64,000 nucleotides of DNA. Origin: Pseudorhodoferax soli. Its GTDB lineage: Bacteria; Pseudomonadota; Gammaproteobacteria; Burkholderiales; Burkholderiaceae_C. The position numbers were made by a program, and so were the translations under genes. Location: contig NZ_QPJK01000002.1 of assembly GCF_003337555.1 (NCBI RefSeq), positions 1-64,000 of the forward strand, read 5' to 3'. Positions 51,377 to 60,189 of the stretch are shown here, in pieces. Positions within the stretch are counted from its first letter, which is position 1, and each line of letters begins with the position of its first letter. The notes beneath the pieces were generated by a model. The model made no database searches. It had not been told where the DNA came from and saw nothing but the letters and a program-made list of their open reading frames with translations.

Positions 51377-52885
51377 TCACGCGAACGCCCATACCAGCAG
51401 CCCGTCCTCACCCACGGCGGTGCGCCCGGCGCGGCCGACGGGGCTGCGGTCGGCATCGGTCAGCAGCGCCAGTGCGGCAGCGTCGTCTGCCGGCACGCGT
51501 GCCATCAGGCGCGCGCCGGCCGGTGTGCGCGCGATCACCACGCCGTGCGTGGGCTGGCCGTCGCGGCCATAGATCACCGTGAAGGTTTCCAGCTGCGCCG
51601 CGCCGGCATGGTCCAGCACCAGCGCTGGCACCGGGCCACGCCGCGCGTCGGCCCGGGCCTGCACGCTGTAGTCCTCGGCCAGCGCGCCGGGCGGTGCGGG
51701 GTCGGCGCCCAGCACCAGCGCATGGTGCTTGGTCACGTATTCGCCCTGGCCGTACAGCAGTGCGGCCTTGCCGGGCGCGGCCCGCAGCGCGCGCACCAGG
51801 CCGCAGGCCGCATGGGTCATGTAGTTGTTGAGCGGCGCGCCGAAGAAGCTCAGGCCGCCCGTGGATGTCATGCGCGCATCGCCGGCCAGGCCCAATGTGC
51901 GCCGCGCCATCTTGGGCACGACCGGAAAGCAGCTGTACAGCTCCAGCATGTCGAAGGCCGCGGCGTCGCCACCGGCCTGCGCCAGCACGGTCTCCATGAC
52001 CAGGTCTTGCGCGTGCGAGCCGACATAGTGGTCGCGCTGCAGGTAGTCGCGCGGCTCGCGTGCGGCCGCGCCGCCCCAGATGTGGACCCAGCGCGCCGGC
52101 GGGATGCCGAGCGCCCGCGCCCGGCCCACGCTCGTCAGGATCACGCCCGCGCCCATGTTGACGACCGGGTTGGCCACCATGTGCTTGGTGTAGGGCCAGG
52201 CGATCAGCCGGTTGGTGGGGCTGGGCGTGGCCACTTCTTCGGGCGTGAAGCGCCGGTGCAGCCAGGCGTACGGGTTGTCGGCAGCCACCTCGGAGTAACG
52301 CGCCCACAGCCGGGCGGACTCTGCGTGCGCCTCGCGTGGCGTGAGTCCCCAGTGCGCGAGCGTGGCGTTCTCGTAGAACGGGTAGATCGTGGTGGGCATG
52401 AAGGCGCCCAGCTGCACCGCCACGGGATGGCACAGCACGGTGCCGCGCACGAGCTTGACGCTGTCGTCGCGCGGCGTCCAGGGCAGGGCCAGGCCCGCCT
52501 TGGCCGCGGCGTCCACGGTGTAACGCGCCTCGGCGCCGACGATGGCCGCCACCTCGCTCTCGCCGCGCGCGATGCGCAGTGCGGCCTCGTGGATGAAGCG
52601 CACGGGCGACTCGCCGCCGGTCTCGCCGTAGACCAGGTGGGCCGGGCGGCAGCCCAGCCGCGCGGCCAGCAGGCCGGGCGCGTCGCTGTAGGGCCAGGAG
52701 TACTCGCAGACGACGTCGAGCGCGTCCAGCCCCGCCAGCAGCGGCGCGCCGGCGTCCTGCTCGGCTGCGCGCAGCGATTGCTCCATGAGGGCCAGCGGCT
52801 CCAGGCCGGGCGGCTCCTTGCTGCGGTGGACGGCCTCGCCGATGCCGACCAGGATGGGGGTACGGTCGCCGGGCACCACCGTCAT
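51377..52885 (-). CDS. Thiolase-fold protein lacking recognisable catalytic motifs
   Basis: 502 residues, usually annotated acetyl-CoA acetyltransferase. The fold is recognisable (PILVGIGEAV..., AALRIARGESEVAAIVGAEA, STGGLSFFGAP). However, the position of the nucleophilic Cys motif reads YGETGGESP (86-94), NEAFA is replaced by LYSCFPVV, and GHPIGA by GAPLNN. The last 100 residues look like the extra OB-like domain of some SCP-x-related proteins. It is therefore unlikely to be an ordinary thiolase; a CoA-binding lyase or aldolase role is conceivable. It overlaps the next gene upstream by 4 bases. Confidence 0.82.
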   Translation of the reverse strand: MTVVPGDRTPILVGIGEAVHRSKEPPGLEPLALMEQSLRAAEQDAGAPLLAGLDALDVVCEYSWPYSDAPGLLAARLGCRPAHLVYGETGGESPVRFIHEAALRIARGESEVAAIVGAEARYTVDAAAKAGLALPWTPRDDSVKLVRGTVLCHPVAVQLGAFMPTTIYPFYENATLAHWGLTPREAHAESARLWARYSEVAADNPYAWLHRRFTPEEVATPSPTNRLIAWPYTKHMVANPVVNMGAGVILTSVGRARALGIPPARWVHIWGGAAAREPRDYLQRDHYVGSHAQDLVMETVLAQAGGDAAAFDMLELYSCFPVVPKMARRTLGLAGDARMTSTGGLSFFGAPLNNYMTHAACGLVRALRAAPGKAALLYGQGEYVTKHHALVLGADPAPPGALAEDYSVQARADARRGPVPALVLDHAGAAQLETFTVIYGRDGQPTHGVVIARTPAGARLMARVPADDAAALALLTDADRSPVGRAGRTAVGEDGLLVWAFA

Positions 52886-54036
52886 GCAGCGTCCTCGGCC
52901 AGGTCGGCAAGATCGGCGACACGGCGCAGGTGCCAGGACACGGGGCCGAACAGGCCCTCGATCAGCGTGGCACGCCGCATGTAGTGGCCCACGGCCAGCT
53001 CTTCGGTCATGCCCATGCCGCCGTGCAGCTGCACCGCCCCCTGGCCCACGGCCTTGCAGGCCTTGGACGCGGCCACCTTGGCGGAGGACACGGCGCGCGC
53101 GCGCTCGGCCGGCGTGACACCGCCGGCCGCCAGCCGTTCGCCGACCTGGTGCGTGAGCGCGATGGCCTGCTCGAGCGCCATGTGCATGTCGGCCAGCCGG
53201 TGCTGCACCACCTGGAAGCTGGAGAGCGTGGCACCGAACTGCTTGCGCTGGCGCACGTAGTCCAGCGTGTCGCGCAGCAGCCGGCGCAGCACGCCCAGCG
53301 ATTCGGCGCAGACGGCAAGCGTGGCCTCGTCCAGCGCCTGTTCGATCTGCGGCAGCGCCGCCCCGGCTTCGCCCAGCAGCGCCGAGGGCGGCAGGCGCAC
53401 ATCGTCGAAAGCCAGTTCGGCCGCACGGTCGCCATCGCGCAGCGGGTAGGCGCGCAGGGCGAGGCCCGGCGTATCGCGCGGCACCAGCAGCAGCGACAGG
53501 CCCTGCGCCGCGTCCGGCGCGCCTTCGCTGCGCGCGCTCACGATGAAGTGGCTGGCCCAGGGCGCAGCGTGGACGACGGCCTTGCGACCGTCCAGGCGCC
53601 AGCCTTCACCGGCGCGCGCGAGCCGCGTCTGTACCCAGCTGCGGCTGTGGCGGCCCTCTGGCTCGCCGTGCGCGAACGCCAGCACGGCGCGGCCCCCGAC
53701 CACCTGCTCCAGCAGCGCGTCGGCGGCGGCGCCGGGGCGGCGCTGCAGCAGGCCGGCGCCGAGCACCATGGTCGAAAGGTAGGGCTGGGCCGCGAGCGAA
53801 GCGCCCAGCGTTTCCATGATGGCCAGGTGCGCGGCCAGGCCCAGGCCGAGCCCGCCCTGGTCTTCCGGCAGCGCGGCGCGCAGCAGGTCGAGTTCTCGCG
53901 CAAGGCCGGGCCAGAACGGCGGCGGCGCGGTGTCGGCCGCGCGCAGCGCGGCCAGGCGCGCTTCGAAGCCGTGGCGGTCCTCCAGGTAGCGGGCCAGGCT
54001 GTCCTGCAGCATGGCCAGGGTGTCTTCGTGTGCCAT
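52882..54036 (-). CDS. Acyl-CoA dehydrogenase, subunit type 1
   Basis: 384 residues with the three-part acyl-CoA dehydrogenase fold: an N-terminal helical region, a beta domain with ...RKAVVHAAPWA, and a C-terminal helical region with RKQFGATLSSFQVVQHRLADM and LHGGMGMTEE. Its pairing with a second, different dehydrogenase one base upstream resembles the heteromeric FadE pairs of steroid and terpenoid side-chain degradation. FAD-linked; substrate unknown. Confidence 0.88.
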   Translation of the reverse strand: MAHEDTLAMLQDSLARYLEDRHGFEARLAALRAADTAPPPFWPGLARELDLLRAALPEDQGGLGLGLAAHLAIMETLGASLAAQPYLSTMVLGAGLLQRRPGAAADALLEQVVGGRAVLAFAHGEPEGRHSRSWVQTRLARAGEGWRLDGRKAVVHAAPWASHFIVSARSEGAPDAAQGLSLLLVPRDTPGLALRAYPLRDGDRAAELAFDDVRLPPSALLGEAGAALPQIEQALDEATLAVCAESLGVLRRLLRDTLDYVRQRKQFGATLSSFQVVQHRLADMHMALEQAIALTHQVGERLAAGGVTPAERARAVSSAKVAASKACKAVGQGAVQLHGGMGMTEELAVGHYMRRATLIEGLFGPVSWHLRRVADLADLAEDAA

Positions 54037-54037
54037 A

Positions 54038-55222
54038 TCAATTCGCCAGGAGATGGGCTGCGATCAGGTTGCGCTGGACTTCGTTGGTGCCGGCGTAGAT
54101 GGTCGCGGCACGGTCGTTGAGGTAGGCCGACATCGCGTAGACGGCGTCCTCGGGAAGTGGCAGCGGGCCGTCCAGGCGGTCGTCCAGCGGCAGGCCCACG
54201 GCGGCGTACTGGCCGGCGATCTCCACGGCCAGCTCGTCCAGGCGCTGGCGCAGTTCGGTGCCCAGGGTCTTGCCCATGGACGGCCGGATGCCACGCGGCT
54301 CGCCGCGCACCTGCGCGCGCAGGGCCGCCATGTCCATGGCCTCCATCGCGTCGACCGCGCATTCCAGGTCGGCCAGCTTGAGCGCCAGGTCGCCGGCTTC
54401 GGCGCCCCGCAGGTTCGCCTGCGCCAAGGCGCGGCGCTGGCGCCGCAGGCGCGCGCGCAGCTGCGGCGCATAGCTGCCCCCGCGCTCGTGCTGCAGCAGG
54501 TACTTGGCGATGGTCCAGCCCTGGTTCTCCTCGCCGATGCGGCCGGCCACAGGCACGCGCACGTTGTCGAAGAACACCTGGTTCAGTTCGTGGTCGCCCG
54601 AGATGCTGATGATGGGCCGCACCGTGATGCCGGGCGTGTCCATGTCGAAGCACAGGAAGCTGATGCCGGCCTGCGGCTTGCCGCCGGTGGCCGTGCGCAC
54701 GAGGCAGAACATGCGGTCGGCGTACTGCGCGTGCGTGGTCCAGATCTTGGTGCCGTTGATCACGTAGTCGTCGCCCTCGCGCACGGCACGGCACTGCAGC
54801 GCGGCCAGGTCCGAGCCGGCGCCGGGCTCCGAGTAGCCCTGGCACCAGTAATCGTCGCCGTTGCGGATGGCGGGCAGCCAGCGCTGCTGCTGCTCGGGGG
54901 TGCCGAACGCGATGATGACGGGCGCCACCATGCCTGGCCCCATGGGTGCACGCGGCGGCGCGTCGGCCGCGGCCAGTTCGCTGGCGAAGATGTGGTGCTG
55001 CACCGGCGTCCAGCCGGTGCCGCCATGCTCGACGGGCCAGTGCGGCACGCTCCAGCCGCGCCGGGCGAGGATGCGGTGCCAGCGGTTGCCGTCGTGGTAT
55101 TCGGTGAAGATGCCGCTGCAGCGCCTGCCGGCCTGCCGCAGCTCGGGTGTCAGCTCGCGCGCGAGGAAGTCGCGCACCTCGTCGCGAAAACGCAGTTCTT
55201 CGTCGTTCAGTGCCCCGGACAC
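54038..55222 (-). CDS. Acyl-CoA dehydrogenase, subunit type 2
   Basis: 394 residues from a GTG with AAGGGAG at 7 bases; the open frame extends 17 codons further upstream without a ribosome site. Motifs WCQGYSEPGAGSDLAAL, NGTKIWTTHAQYAD and AGTNEVQRNLIA are typical. It is the first gene of a three-gene unit with the other dehydrogenase and the thiolase-like protein, and is divergent from the cytochrome genes. Confidence 0.89.
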   Translation of the reverse strand: MSGALNDEELRFRDEVRDFLARELTPELRQAGRRCSGIFTEYHDGNRWHRILARRGWSVPHWPVEHGGTGWTPVQHHIFASELAAADAPPRAPMGPGMVAPVIIAFGTPEQQQRWLPAIRNGDDYWCQGYSEPGAGSDLAALQCRAVREGDDYVINGTKIWTTHAQYADRMFCLVRTATGGKPQAGISFLCFDMDTPGITVRPIISISGDHELNQVFFDNVRVPVAGRIGEENQGWTIAKYLLQHERGGSYAPQLRARLRRQRRALAQANLRGAEAGDLALKLADLECAVDAMEAMDMAALRAQVRGEPRGIRPSMGKTLGTELRQRLDELAVEIAGQYAAVGLPLDDRLDGPLPLPEDAVYAMSAYLNDRAATIYAGTNEVQRNLIAAHLLAN

Positions 55223-55384
55223 GGTAAATCTCCCTTCGGTTGCAAGGCCCGCACTGTGCGCGCGCGTGGCCACAGGCGAATCGTCGGAACGGACGACGGC
55301 GTCACCCGGGGGACATCTGATCCGGTCCGGCCCGGGCGAACTGATGCTGTCTTGCGCCTTCGGCTTGGTGCATCATCGACCGCC

Positions 55385-56116
55385 GTGAACTCCAGACCCG
55401 CCACGCGCGCCTTGCGCCCAGCCCTGCTCCTCGCCTTCACGCTGCTGGCCACTGCGGCCGAGGCCGCGCCGCCCACCGTGCAGGACACCATGGCCCAGCG
55501 CATGGTGGCCTGCGCGGTCTGCCACGGCCCCGCCGGCCGCGCCGGGCCCGACGGCTACTACCCGCGCATCGCCGGCAAGCCGGCCGGCTACCTCTACCAC
55601 CAGCTGCTCAATTTCCGCGACGGCCGGCGCCACTACGGCCTCATGACGCAGATGGTGGACCGGCTCAGCGACGACTACCTGCGCGAGATCGCTGGCTACT
55701 TCGCGGCGCTGGAGCTGCCCTACCCCGCGCCCGCTCCCGCCACAGCCCCGCCCGCGCTGATCGAACGTGGCCGCCAGCTCGTGCAGCACGGCGATGCCGC
55801 GCGCGGCCTGCCGGCCTGCGTGCAGTGCCATGGCGCGGCCATGACCGGCGTGGCGCCCAACGTGCCGGGCCTGCTGGGCCTGCCGCGCGACTACCTCAAC
55901 GGCCAGCTCGGCGCCTGGAAGACGGGCCAGCGCCGCGCGCATGCGCCCGACTGCATGGCCCACGTGGCGCAACGCCTGCCCGATGCCGACGTGGCCGCCG
56001 TCTCCGGCTGGCTCGCGGCCCAGCCCGTGCCGGCCGAGGCCAAGGCCGTGGCCCAGCCGCCCGCCGGCAACACCCTTGCCTGCGGCAGCGCGCCGGAACT
56101 CGGGGGTGCACGATGA
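55385..56116 (+). CDS. Dihaem cytochrome c (c4-like)
   Basis: 243 residues. A signal peptide ends near AEA-AP (about 25). Two haem sites, CAVCH and CVQCH, lie about 100 residues apart with Met-containing segments after each, the layout of cytochrome c4. It carries electrons in the periplasm. The GTG start is used because no ATG precedes the signal sequence. Its stop overlaps the next ATG by 4 bases. Confidence 0.88.
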   Translation: MNSRPATRALRPALLLAFTLLATAAEAAPPTVQDTMAQRMVACAVCHGPAGRAGPDGYYPRIAGKPAGYLYHQLLNFRDGRRHYGLMTQMVDRLSDDYLREIAGYFAALELPYPAPAPATAPPALIERGRQLVQHGDAARGLPACVQCHGAAMTGVAPNVPGLLGLPRDYLNGQLGAWKTGQRRAHAPDCMAHVAQRLPDADVAAVSGWLAAQPVPAEAKAVAQPPAGNTLACGSAPELGGAR

Positions 56117-57396
56117 AGCGCCTGTCGCAGCTGCTCGCCGCGCTGGCGCTGCTGTTGGCCGCCGCCAGCGCGCTGGTCTGGTGGCTCAACGTGCGCGGCG
56201 AGCCGGACCTCTCCATCGCCGAGCCTGCGGTGCCGGCCACGCCCGAGCTGATCGCACGCGGCGCCTACCTCGCCAAGGCCGGCAACTGCGCGGCCTGCCA
56301 CACGGCGCGCGGCGGCGAGCCGTTCGCGGGCGGCACGCCCATCCCCACGCCCTTCGGCACGGTCTACGGCAGCAACCTCACGCCGGACCCCACCCACGGC
56401 CTGGGCCAGTGGAGCGCCGCCGCCTTCTGGCGCGCCATGCACCATGGCCGCTCGCGCGACGGGCGCCTGCTGGTGCCGGCCTTCCCGTACACGAGCTTCA
56501 CCGAGGTCACGCGCGCCGACGCGGACGCGCTGTTCGCCTTCCTGCGCAGCCAGCCGGCCGTGGCGCAGCCCAACATCGCCCACGAGCTGCGCTTCCCCTA
56601 CAACCAGCAGGCCGCGCTGGCGGTCTGGCGTGCGCTGTACTTCCGGCCGGGCGTTTACCAGCCCGAGCCCGCGCAGACGGCCGAATGGAACCGCGGCGCC
56701 TACCTCGTGCGCGGCCTGGGCCATTGCGCGGCCTGCCACACGACGCGCAACGCCTGGGGCGCCAGCGACGAGCGGCTGCCGCTGTCGGGCGGCCTGATCC
56801 CGATGCAGAACTGGTATGCGCCCGCGCTGACCGCCGCGAGCGAGGCCAGCGTGGCCGACTGGCCCGTGGACGAGGTCGTGGCGCTGCTGCAGAACGGCGT
56901 GGCGCCACGCGGCTGGGCCGCCGGCCCCATGGCCGAGGTGGTGCTGCGCAGCACCCAGCATCTGACGACCGAGGATCTCACGGCCATGGCGGTCTACCTG
57001 CAGGCGCTGCCGCAGCAGCCGGCCCCGCCACCGCCCGCGCGCGCGGCACCGAGCGCGGAAACCGCCACGCTGGGCCGCCAGCGCTACGAGCAGCATTGCG
57101 CCCAATGCCACGGCGAGCGCGGCGAAGGCGCGGGCCTGGCCTATCCGCCCCTGGCCGGCAACCGGGCCGTGACCATGGCCTCCACGGCCAACCTCGTGCA
57201 GGTGGTGCTGCATGGCGGCTTCACACCGGCCACGGCAGGCAACCCGCGGCCCTACGGCATGCCGCCCTTCGTCCTGAGCCTGAACGACCGCGAGATCGCG
57301 GCTGTGCTGACCTATGTGCGCGGCGCCTGGGGCAACCAGGCCGCATCCGTCAGCGAGTTCGATGTGAGCCGGCTGCGCGCTAGCACGCAGCGCTGA
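56113..57396 (+). CDS. Trihaem cytochrome c, membrane-anchored
   Basis: 427 residues. An N-terminal hydrophobic segment is a signal or anchor. Three haem sites (CAACHT, CAACHT, CAQCHG) and GGTPIPTPFGTVYGSNLTPD match the cytochrome subunit of gluconate/alcohol-type dehydrogenases. No dehydrogenase subunit is adjacent, so its electron donor is unknown. It is coupled to the c4-like gene by an ATGA overlap and converges with the antiporter gene. Confidence 0.9.
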   Translation: MKRLSQLLAALALLLAAASALVWWLNVRGEPDLSIAEPAVPATPELIARGAYLAKAGNCAACHTARGGEPFAGGTPIPTPFGTVYGSNLTPDPTHGLGQWSAAAFWRAMHHGRSRDGRLLVPAFPYTSFTEVTRADADALFAFLRSQPAVAQPNIAHELRFPYNQQAALAVWRALYFRPGVYQPEPAQTAEWNRGAYLVRGLGHCAACHTTRNAWGASDERLPLSGGLIPMQNWYAPALTAASEASVADWPVDEVVALLQNGVAPRGWAAGPMAEVVLRSTQHLTTEDLTAMAVYLQALPQQPAPPPPARAAPSAETATLGRQRYEQHCAQCHGERGEGAGLAYPPLAGNRAVTMASTANLVQVVLHGGFTPATAGNPRPYGMPPFVLSLNDREIAAVLTYVRGAWGNQAASVSEFDVSRLRASTQR

Positions 57397-57402
57397 ACCG
57401 CT

Positions 57403-59103
57403 TCAGTGGGCGGACGCGCCGACCGTGGTGCGCTCCACCACATGGCGCGCCATCGACTGCGCCAGCTCCTGCTCGCCCAGGAACACGCGGCCGGCCTGCT
57501 CCTCGTTGAGCAGCCGCGCCTCGGTCTCGTTGTGCGTGCGCACGGCGATCTCGATCTCTGGGTTCAGTGCGCGCGCCACGGCGATCATTTGGCGCACGTT
57601 GAGCGAATCGGGCGTGGCGATGACCAGCATGCGCGCGCGTGCGATGTGGGCCTGGATCAGCGTGGCCGGCTCGGAGGCATCGCCGAACACCGCGGCCATG
57701 CCCTCGCCGCGCAGCCGCTCCACCGTCTCGCGGTTCTGCTCGGCCACGACGAAGGGGATGTGGTGGGCCTGCATGGTGGCCGCGATGCGCCGGCCCACGC
57801 GGCCGTAGCCGACCAGCACGACCTGCTGGGCCAGGTACTTCTGCTCGGTGTGCGTGGGCAGTTCGGCCATGGGGTCGTCGCGCGCCTCCATGCGCCGGGC
57901 CACGGCCGAGCGCGCGAGGATCCAGCGCTGCATGGGCTCGGCGAAATAGAAGGCCGCCGGGTTCAGCGCGATGGAGATCAGCGCGCCGGCCAGCACCAGG
58001 CTCTGACCCTCGGGCGGCAGCAACCCCAGCGAGGCGCCCAGCCCCACCAGGATGAACGAGAACTCGCCGATCTGCGCGAGGCTGGCAGAGACCGTCAGCG
58101 CGGTGTTGAGGGGGTAGCGGAACGCCAGCACCAGCGCCGCCGCGGCGATCGACTTGCCGACCACGACGATGCCGACCACGGCGATCACCTGCAGCGGCCG
58201 CTGCACCAGCACCATGGGGTCGAACAGCATGCCGACCGACACGAAGAACAGGACGGCGAAGGCGTCGCGCAGCGGCAGCGATTCCTCGGCCGCGCGGTGG
58301 CTGAACTCGGACTCGCGCATGACCATGCCCGCGAAGAAGGCGCCCAGAGCGAAGGACACGCCGAACAGCGCGGTGGAGCCGAACGCGATGCTGACGGCCG
58401 CGGCCACCACGCACAGCGTGAACAGTTCGCGCGAGCCCGTGCGCTGCACCTGCCAGAGCAGCCAGGGGAACAGGCGGCGGCCGACGATCAGCATCAGCGC
58501 GACGAAGCCGCCGACCTGCAGCAGCGTGAGGCCCAGCGTCTTCCACAGCGCATTGGCGTCGGCCACCTGGCCACCGGCCAGCCAGCTGCCCAGCGGCGGC
58601 AGCAGCACCAGCACGAGCACCATGGCCAGGTCTTCGACGACCAGCCAACCCACCGCGATGCGGCCGTTGAACGAATCGAGCACACCGCGGCTCTCCAGCG
58701 CCCGCAGCAGCACCACCGTGCTCGCCACCGACAGGGACAGGCCGAACACCAGCGCGCCGCCCAGGTTCCAGCCCCACAGCGTGGCCAGGGCCATGCCCAG
58801 CGCCGTGGCCACGGCCATCTGCACCACGGCGCCCGGCAACGCGATCTTGCGCACGGCCAGCAGGTCGTCGAGCGAGAAGTGCAGGCCCACGCCGAACATC
58901 AGCAGCATCACGCCGATCTCGGCCAGCTGTGCGGCGATCTCGGCATCGGCCACGAAGCCGGGCGTGAACGGCCCGATCACCACGCCGGCCAGCAAGTAGC
59001 CCACCAGCGCCGGCAGCCGCACGCTGGCCGCCAGGAAGCCGAACACCAGTGCCAGGCCCAGACCGACGGCGATCGTGCTGATCAGGGAGACGCTGTGCGG
59101 CAT
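57403..59103 (-). CDS. Monovalent cation:proton antiporter with TrkA-N domain (YbaL/KefB-like)
   Basis: 566 residues. A CPA2 membrane domain of about 12 segments (1-395; LVGYLLAGVVIGPFTPG, SVASTVVLLRALE) is followed by a cytoplasmic Rossmann TrkA-N domain (VVLVGYGRVGRRIA, about 420-540). It probably exchanges K+ or Na+ for protons under control of a nucleotide or glutathione adduct. The ribosome-binding site is poor. Confidence 0.9.
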   Translation of the reverse strand: MPHSVSLISTIAVGLGLALVFGFLAASVRLPALVGYLLAGVVIGPFTPGFVADAEIAAQLAEIGVMLLMFGVGLHFSLDDLLAVRKIALPGAVVQMAVATALGMALATLWGWNLGGALVFGLSLSVASTVVLLRALESRGVLDSFNGRIAVGWLVVEDLAMVLVLVLLPPLGSWLAGGQVADANALWKTLGLTLLQVGGFVALMLIVGRRLFPWLLWQVQRTGSRELFTLCVVAAAVSIAFGSTALFGVSFALGAFFAGMVMRESEFSHRAAEESLPLRDAFAVLFFVSVGMLFDPMVLVQRPLQVIAVVGIVVVGKSIAAAALVLAFRYPLNTALTVSASLAQIGEFSFILVGLGASLGLLPPEGQSLVLAGALISIALNPAAFYFAEPMQRWILARSAVARRMEARDDPMAELPTHTEQKYLAQQVVLVGYGRVGRRIAATMQAHHIPFVVAEQNRETVERLRGEGMAAVFGDASEPATLIQAHIARARMLVIATPDSLNVRQMIAVARALNPEIEIAVRTHNETEARLLNEEQAGRVFLGEQELAQSMARHVVERTTVGASAH

Positions 59104-59189
59104 GGGGGTGGGTCTTTCGGGGTGGGTGCGTGGCTTGGCGTTCTGCGGGCAATTTACCGTAGGCCTGCCAGGCGCCCGTCCCTGAAACG

Positions 59190-59211
59190 AAAAAACCCGC
59201 CGAAGCGGGTT
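59190..59211 (-). terminator. Intrinsic terminator after phaB
   Basis: On the minus strand a hairpin ACCCGC-TTCG-GCGGGT is followed by TTTTT (plus-strand A-run 59190-59195), 27 bases past the phaB stop. Confidence 0.88.
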
Positions 59212-59237
59212 CATCGTGGAAAGGCAGATGCGGCGCG

Positions 59238-59975
59238 TCAGCCCATGTGCAGGCCGCCGTTGACGGAGAAATCGGCCCCGGTGGAGTAGCCGCCTTCGTC
59301 GGACGCCAGCCACGCGATGATGGAGGCGATCTCTTCGGGCTGGCCCAGGCGCTTGACGGGGATGGTGGCGACGATCTTGTCGAGCACGTCCTGGCGGATG
59401 GCCTTGACCATGTCGGTGCCGATGTAGCCCGGGCTCACGGTGTTGACGGTCACGCCCTTGTTGGCCAGCTCCTGGGCCAGCGCCATCGTGAAGCCGTGCA
59501 TGCCGGCCTTGGCAGCCGAGTAGTTGGTCTGGCCGGCCTGGCCCTTCTCGCCGTTGACGGAGGAGATGTTGACGATGCGGCCCCAGCCCTTCTCGACCAT
59601 GTCGCCCACCACCTGCTTGGTGACGTTGAACATGGAGTTCAGGTTGGTCTCGATCACGGCGTCCCAGTCGTCGCGCGTCATCTTGAGGAACATGCGGTCC
59701 TTGGTGATGCCCGCGTTATTGACCAGCACGTCGATGGTTCCATGCTCGGCCTTGGACTTGGTGAAGGCTTCGACCGTGGACTCCCAATTGCCTACGTTGC
59801 CTGCCGAAGCGTAGAAGGTGTAGCCCTCGGCCGCCTGCTCGGCGATCCACTTGGCGTGGTCGCGCGTGGGGCCACAGCCAGCGATCACTTTGAAGCCTTC
59901 CTTGTGCAGGCGCCGGCAGATGGCGGTACCGATGCCGCCCATGCCGCCGGTGACGTAAGCGATCTTCTGTGTCAT
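59238..59975 (-). CDS. phaB: Acetoacetyl-CoA reductase
   Basis: 245 residues. It reduces acetoacetyl-CoA to (R)-3-hydroxybutyryl-CoA with NADPH, the second step to PHB. SDR motifs TGGMGGIG, NNAGITKD, catalytic Ser in NISSVNG and YSAAK; PhaB-type GNVGNWEST and NYSAAKAGMHGFTMALAQE are distinctive. GGAG sits 9 bases before the ATG. It is alone in its unit, with its own terminator, about 47 kb from phaCA. Confidence 0.95.
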   Translation of the reverse strand: MTQKIAYVTGGMGGIGTAICRRLHKEGFKVIAGCGPTRDHAKWIAEQAAEGYTFYASAGNVGNWESTVEAFTKSKAEHGTIDVLVNNAGITKDRMFLKMTRDDWDAVIETNLNSMFNVTKQVVGDMVEKGWGRIVNISSVNGEKGQAGQTNYSAAKAGMHGFTMALAQELANKGVTVNTVSPGYIGTDMVKAIRQDVLDKIVATIPVKRLGQPEEIASIIAWLASDEGGYSTGADFSVNGGLHMG

Positions 59976-60102
59976 GTCAAAAATCTCCGTAGTAGGTTCA
60001 AACAACCTATCAAGAACTGTACCCAAGATGAAAACCGCCCCGCCCCAGGAAAACACTGAAGGTGGTATGCGTTTGTCACTTGCTTTGATGACTGTCACGC
60101 CT

Positions 60103-60125
60103 GTGCATGCACTGCCGCGGTGCAC
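60103..60125. promoter_or_regulatory. GTGCA/TGCAC palindrome cluster upstream of nikR
   Basis: GTGCATGCAC (60103-60112) is followed after 7 bases by GTGCAC (60120-60125). A tandem TGTCAC pair (60074-60079, 60093-60098) and TAGGTT/AACCTA (59993-59998/60004-60009) lie in the same 214-base gap between phaB and nikR. Candidate operators; no match to the E. coli NikR site was found. Confidence 0.4.
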
Positions 60126-60189
60126 AAGGACAGCGGACGAGCGGCGGGTGGCCGAAGCCTTGCCACGCCGATGCGGCACACTCTCGCGC

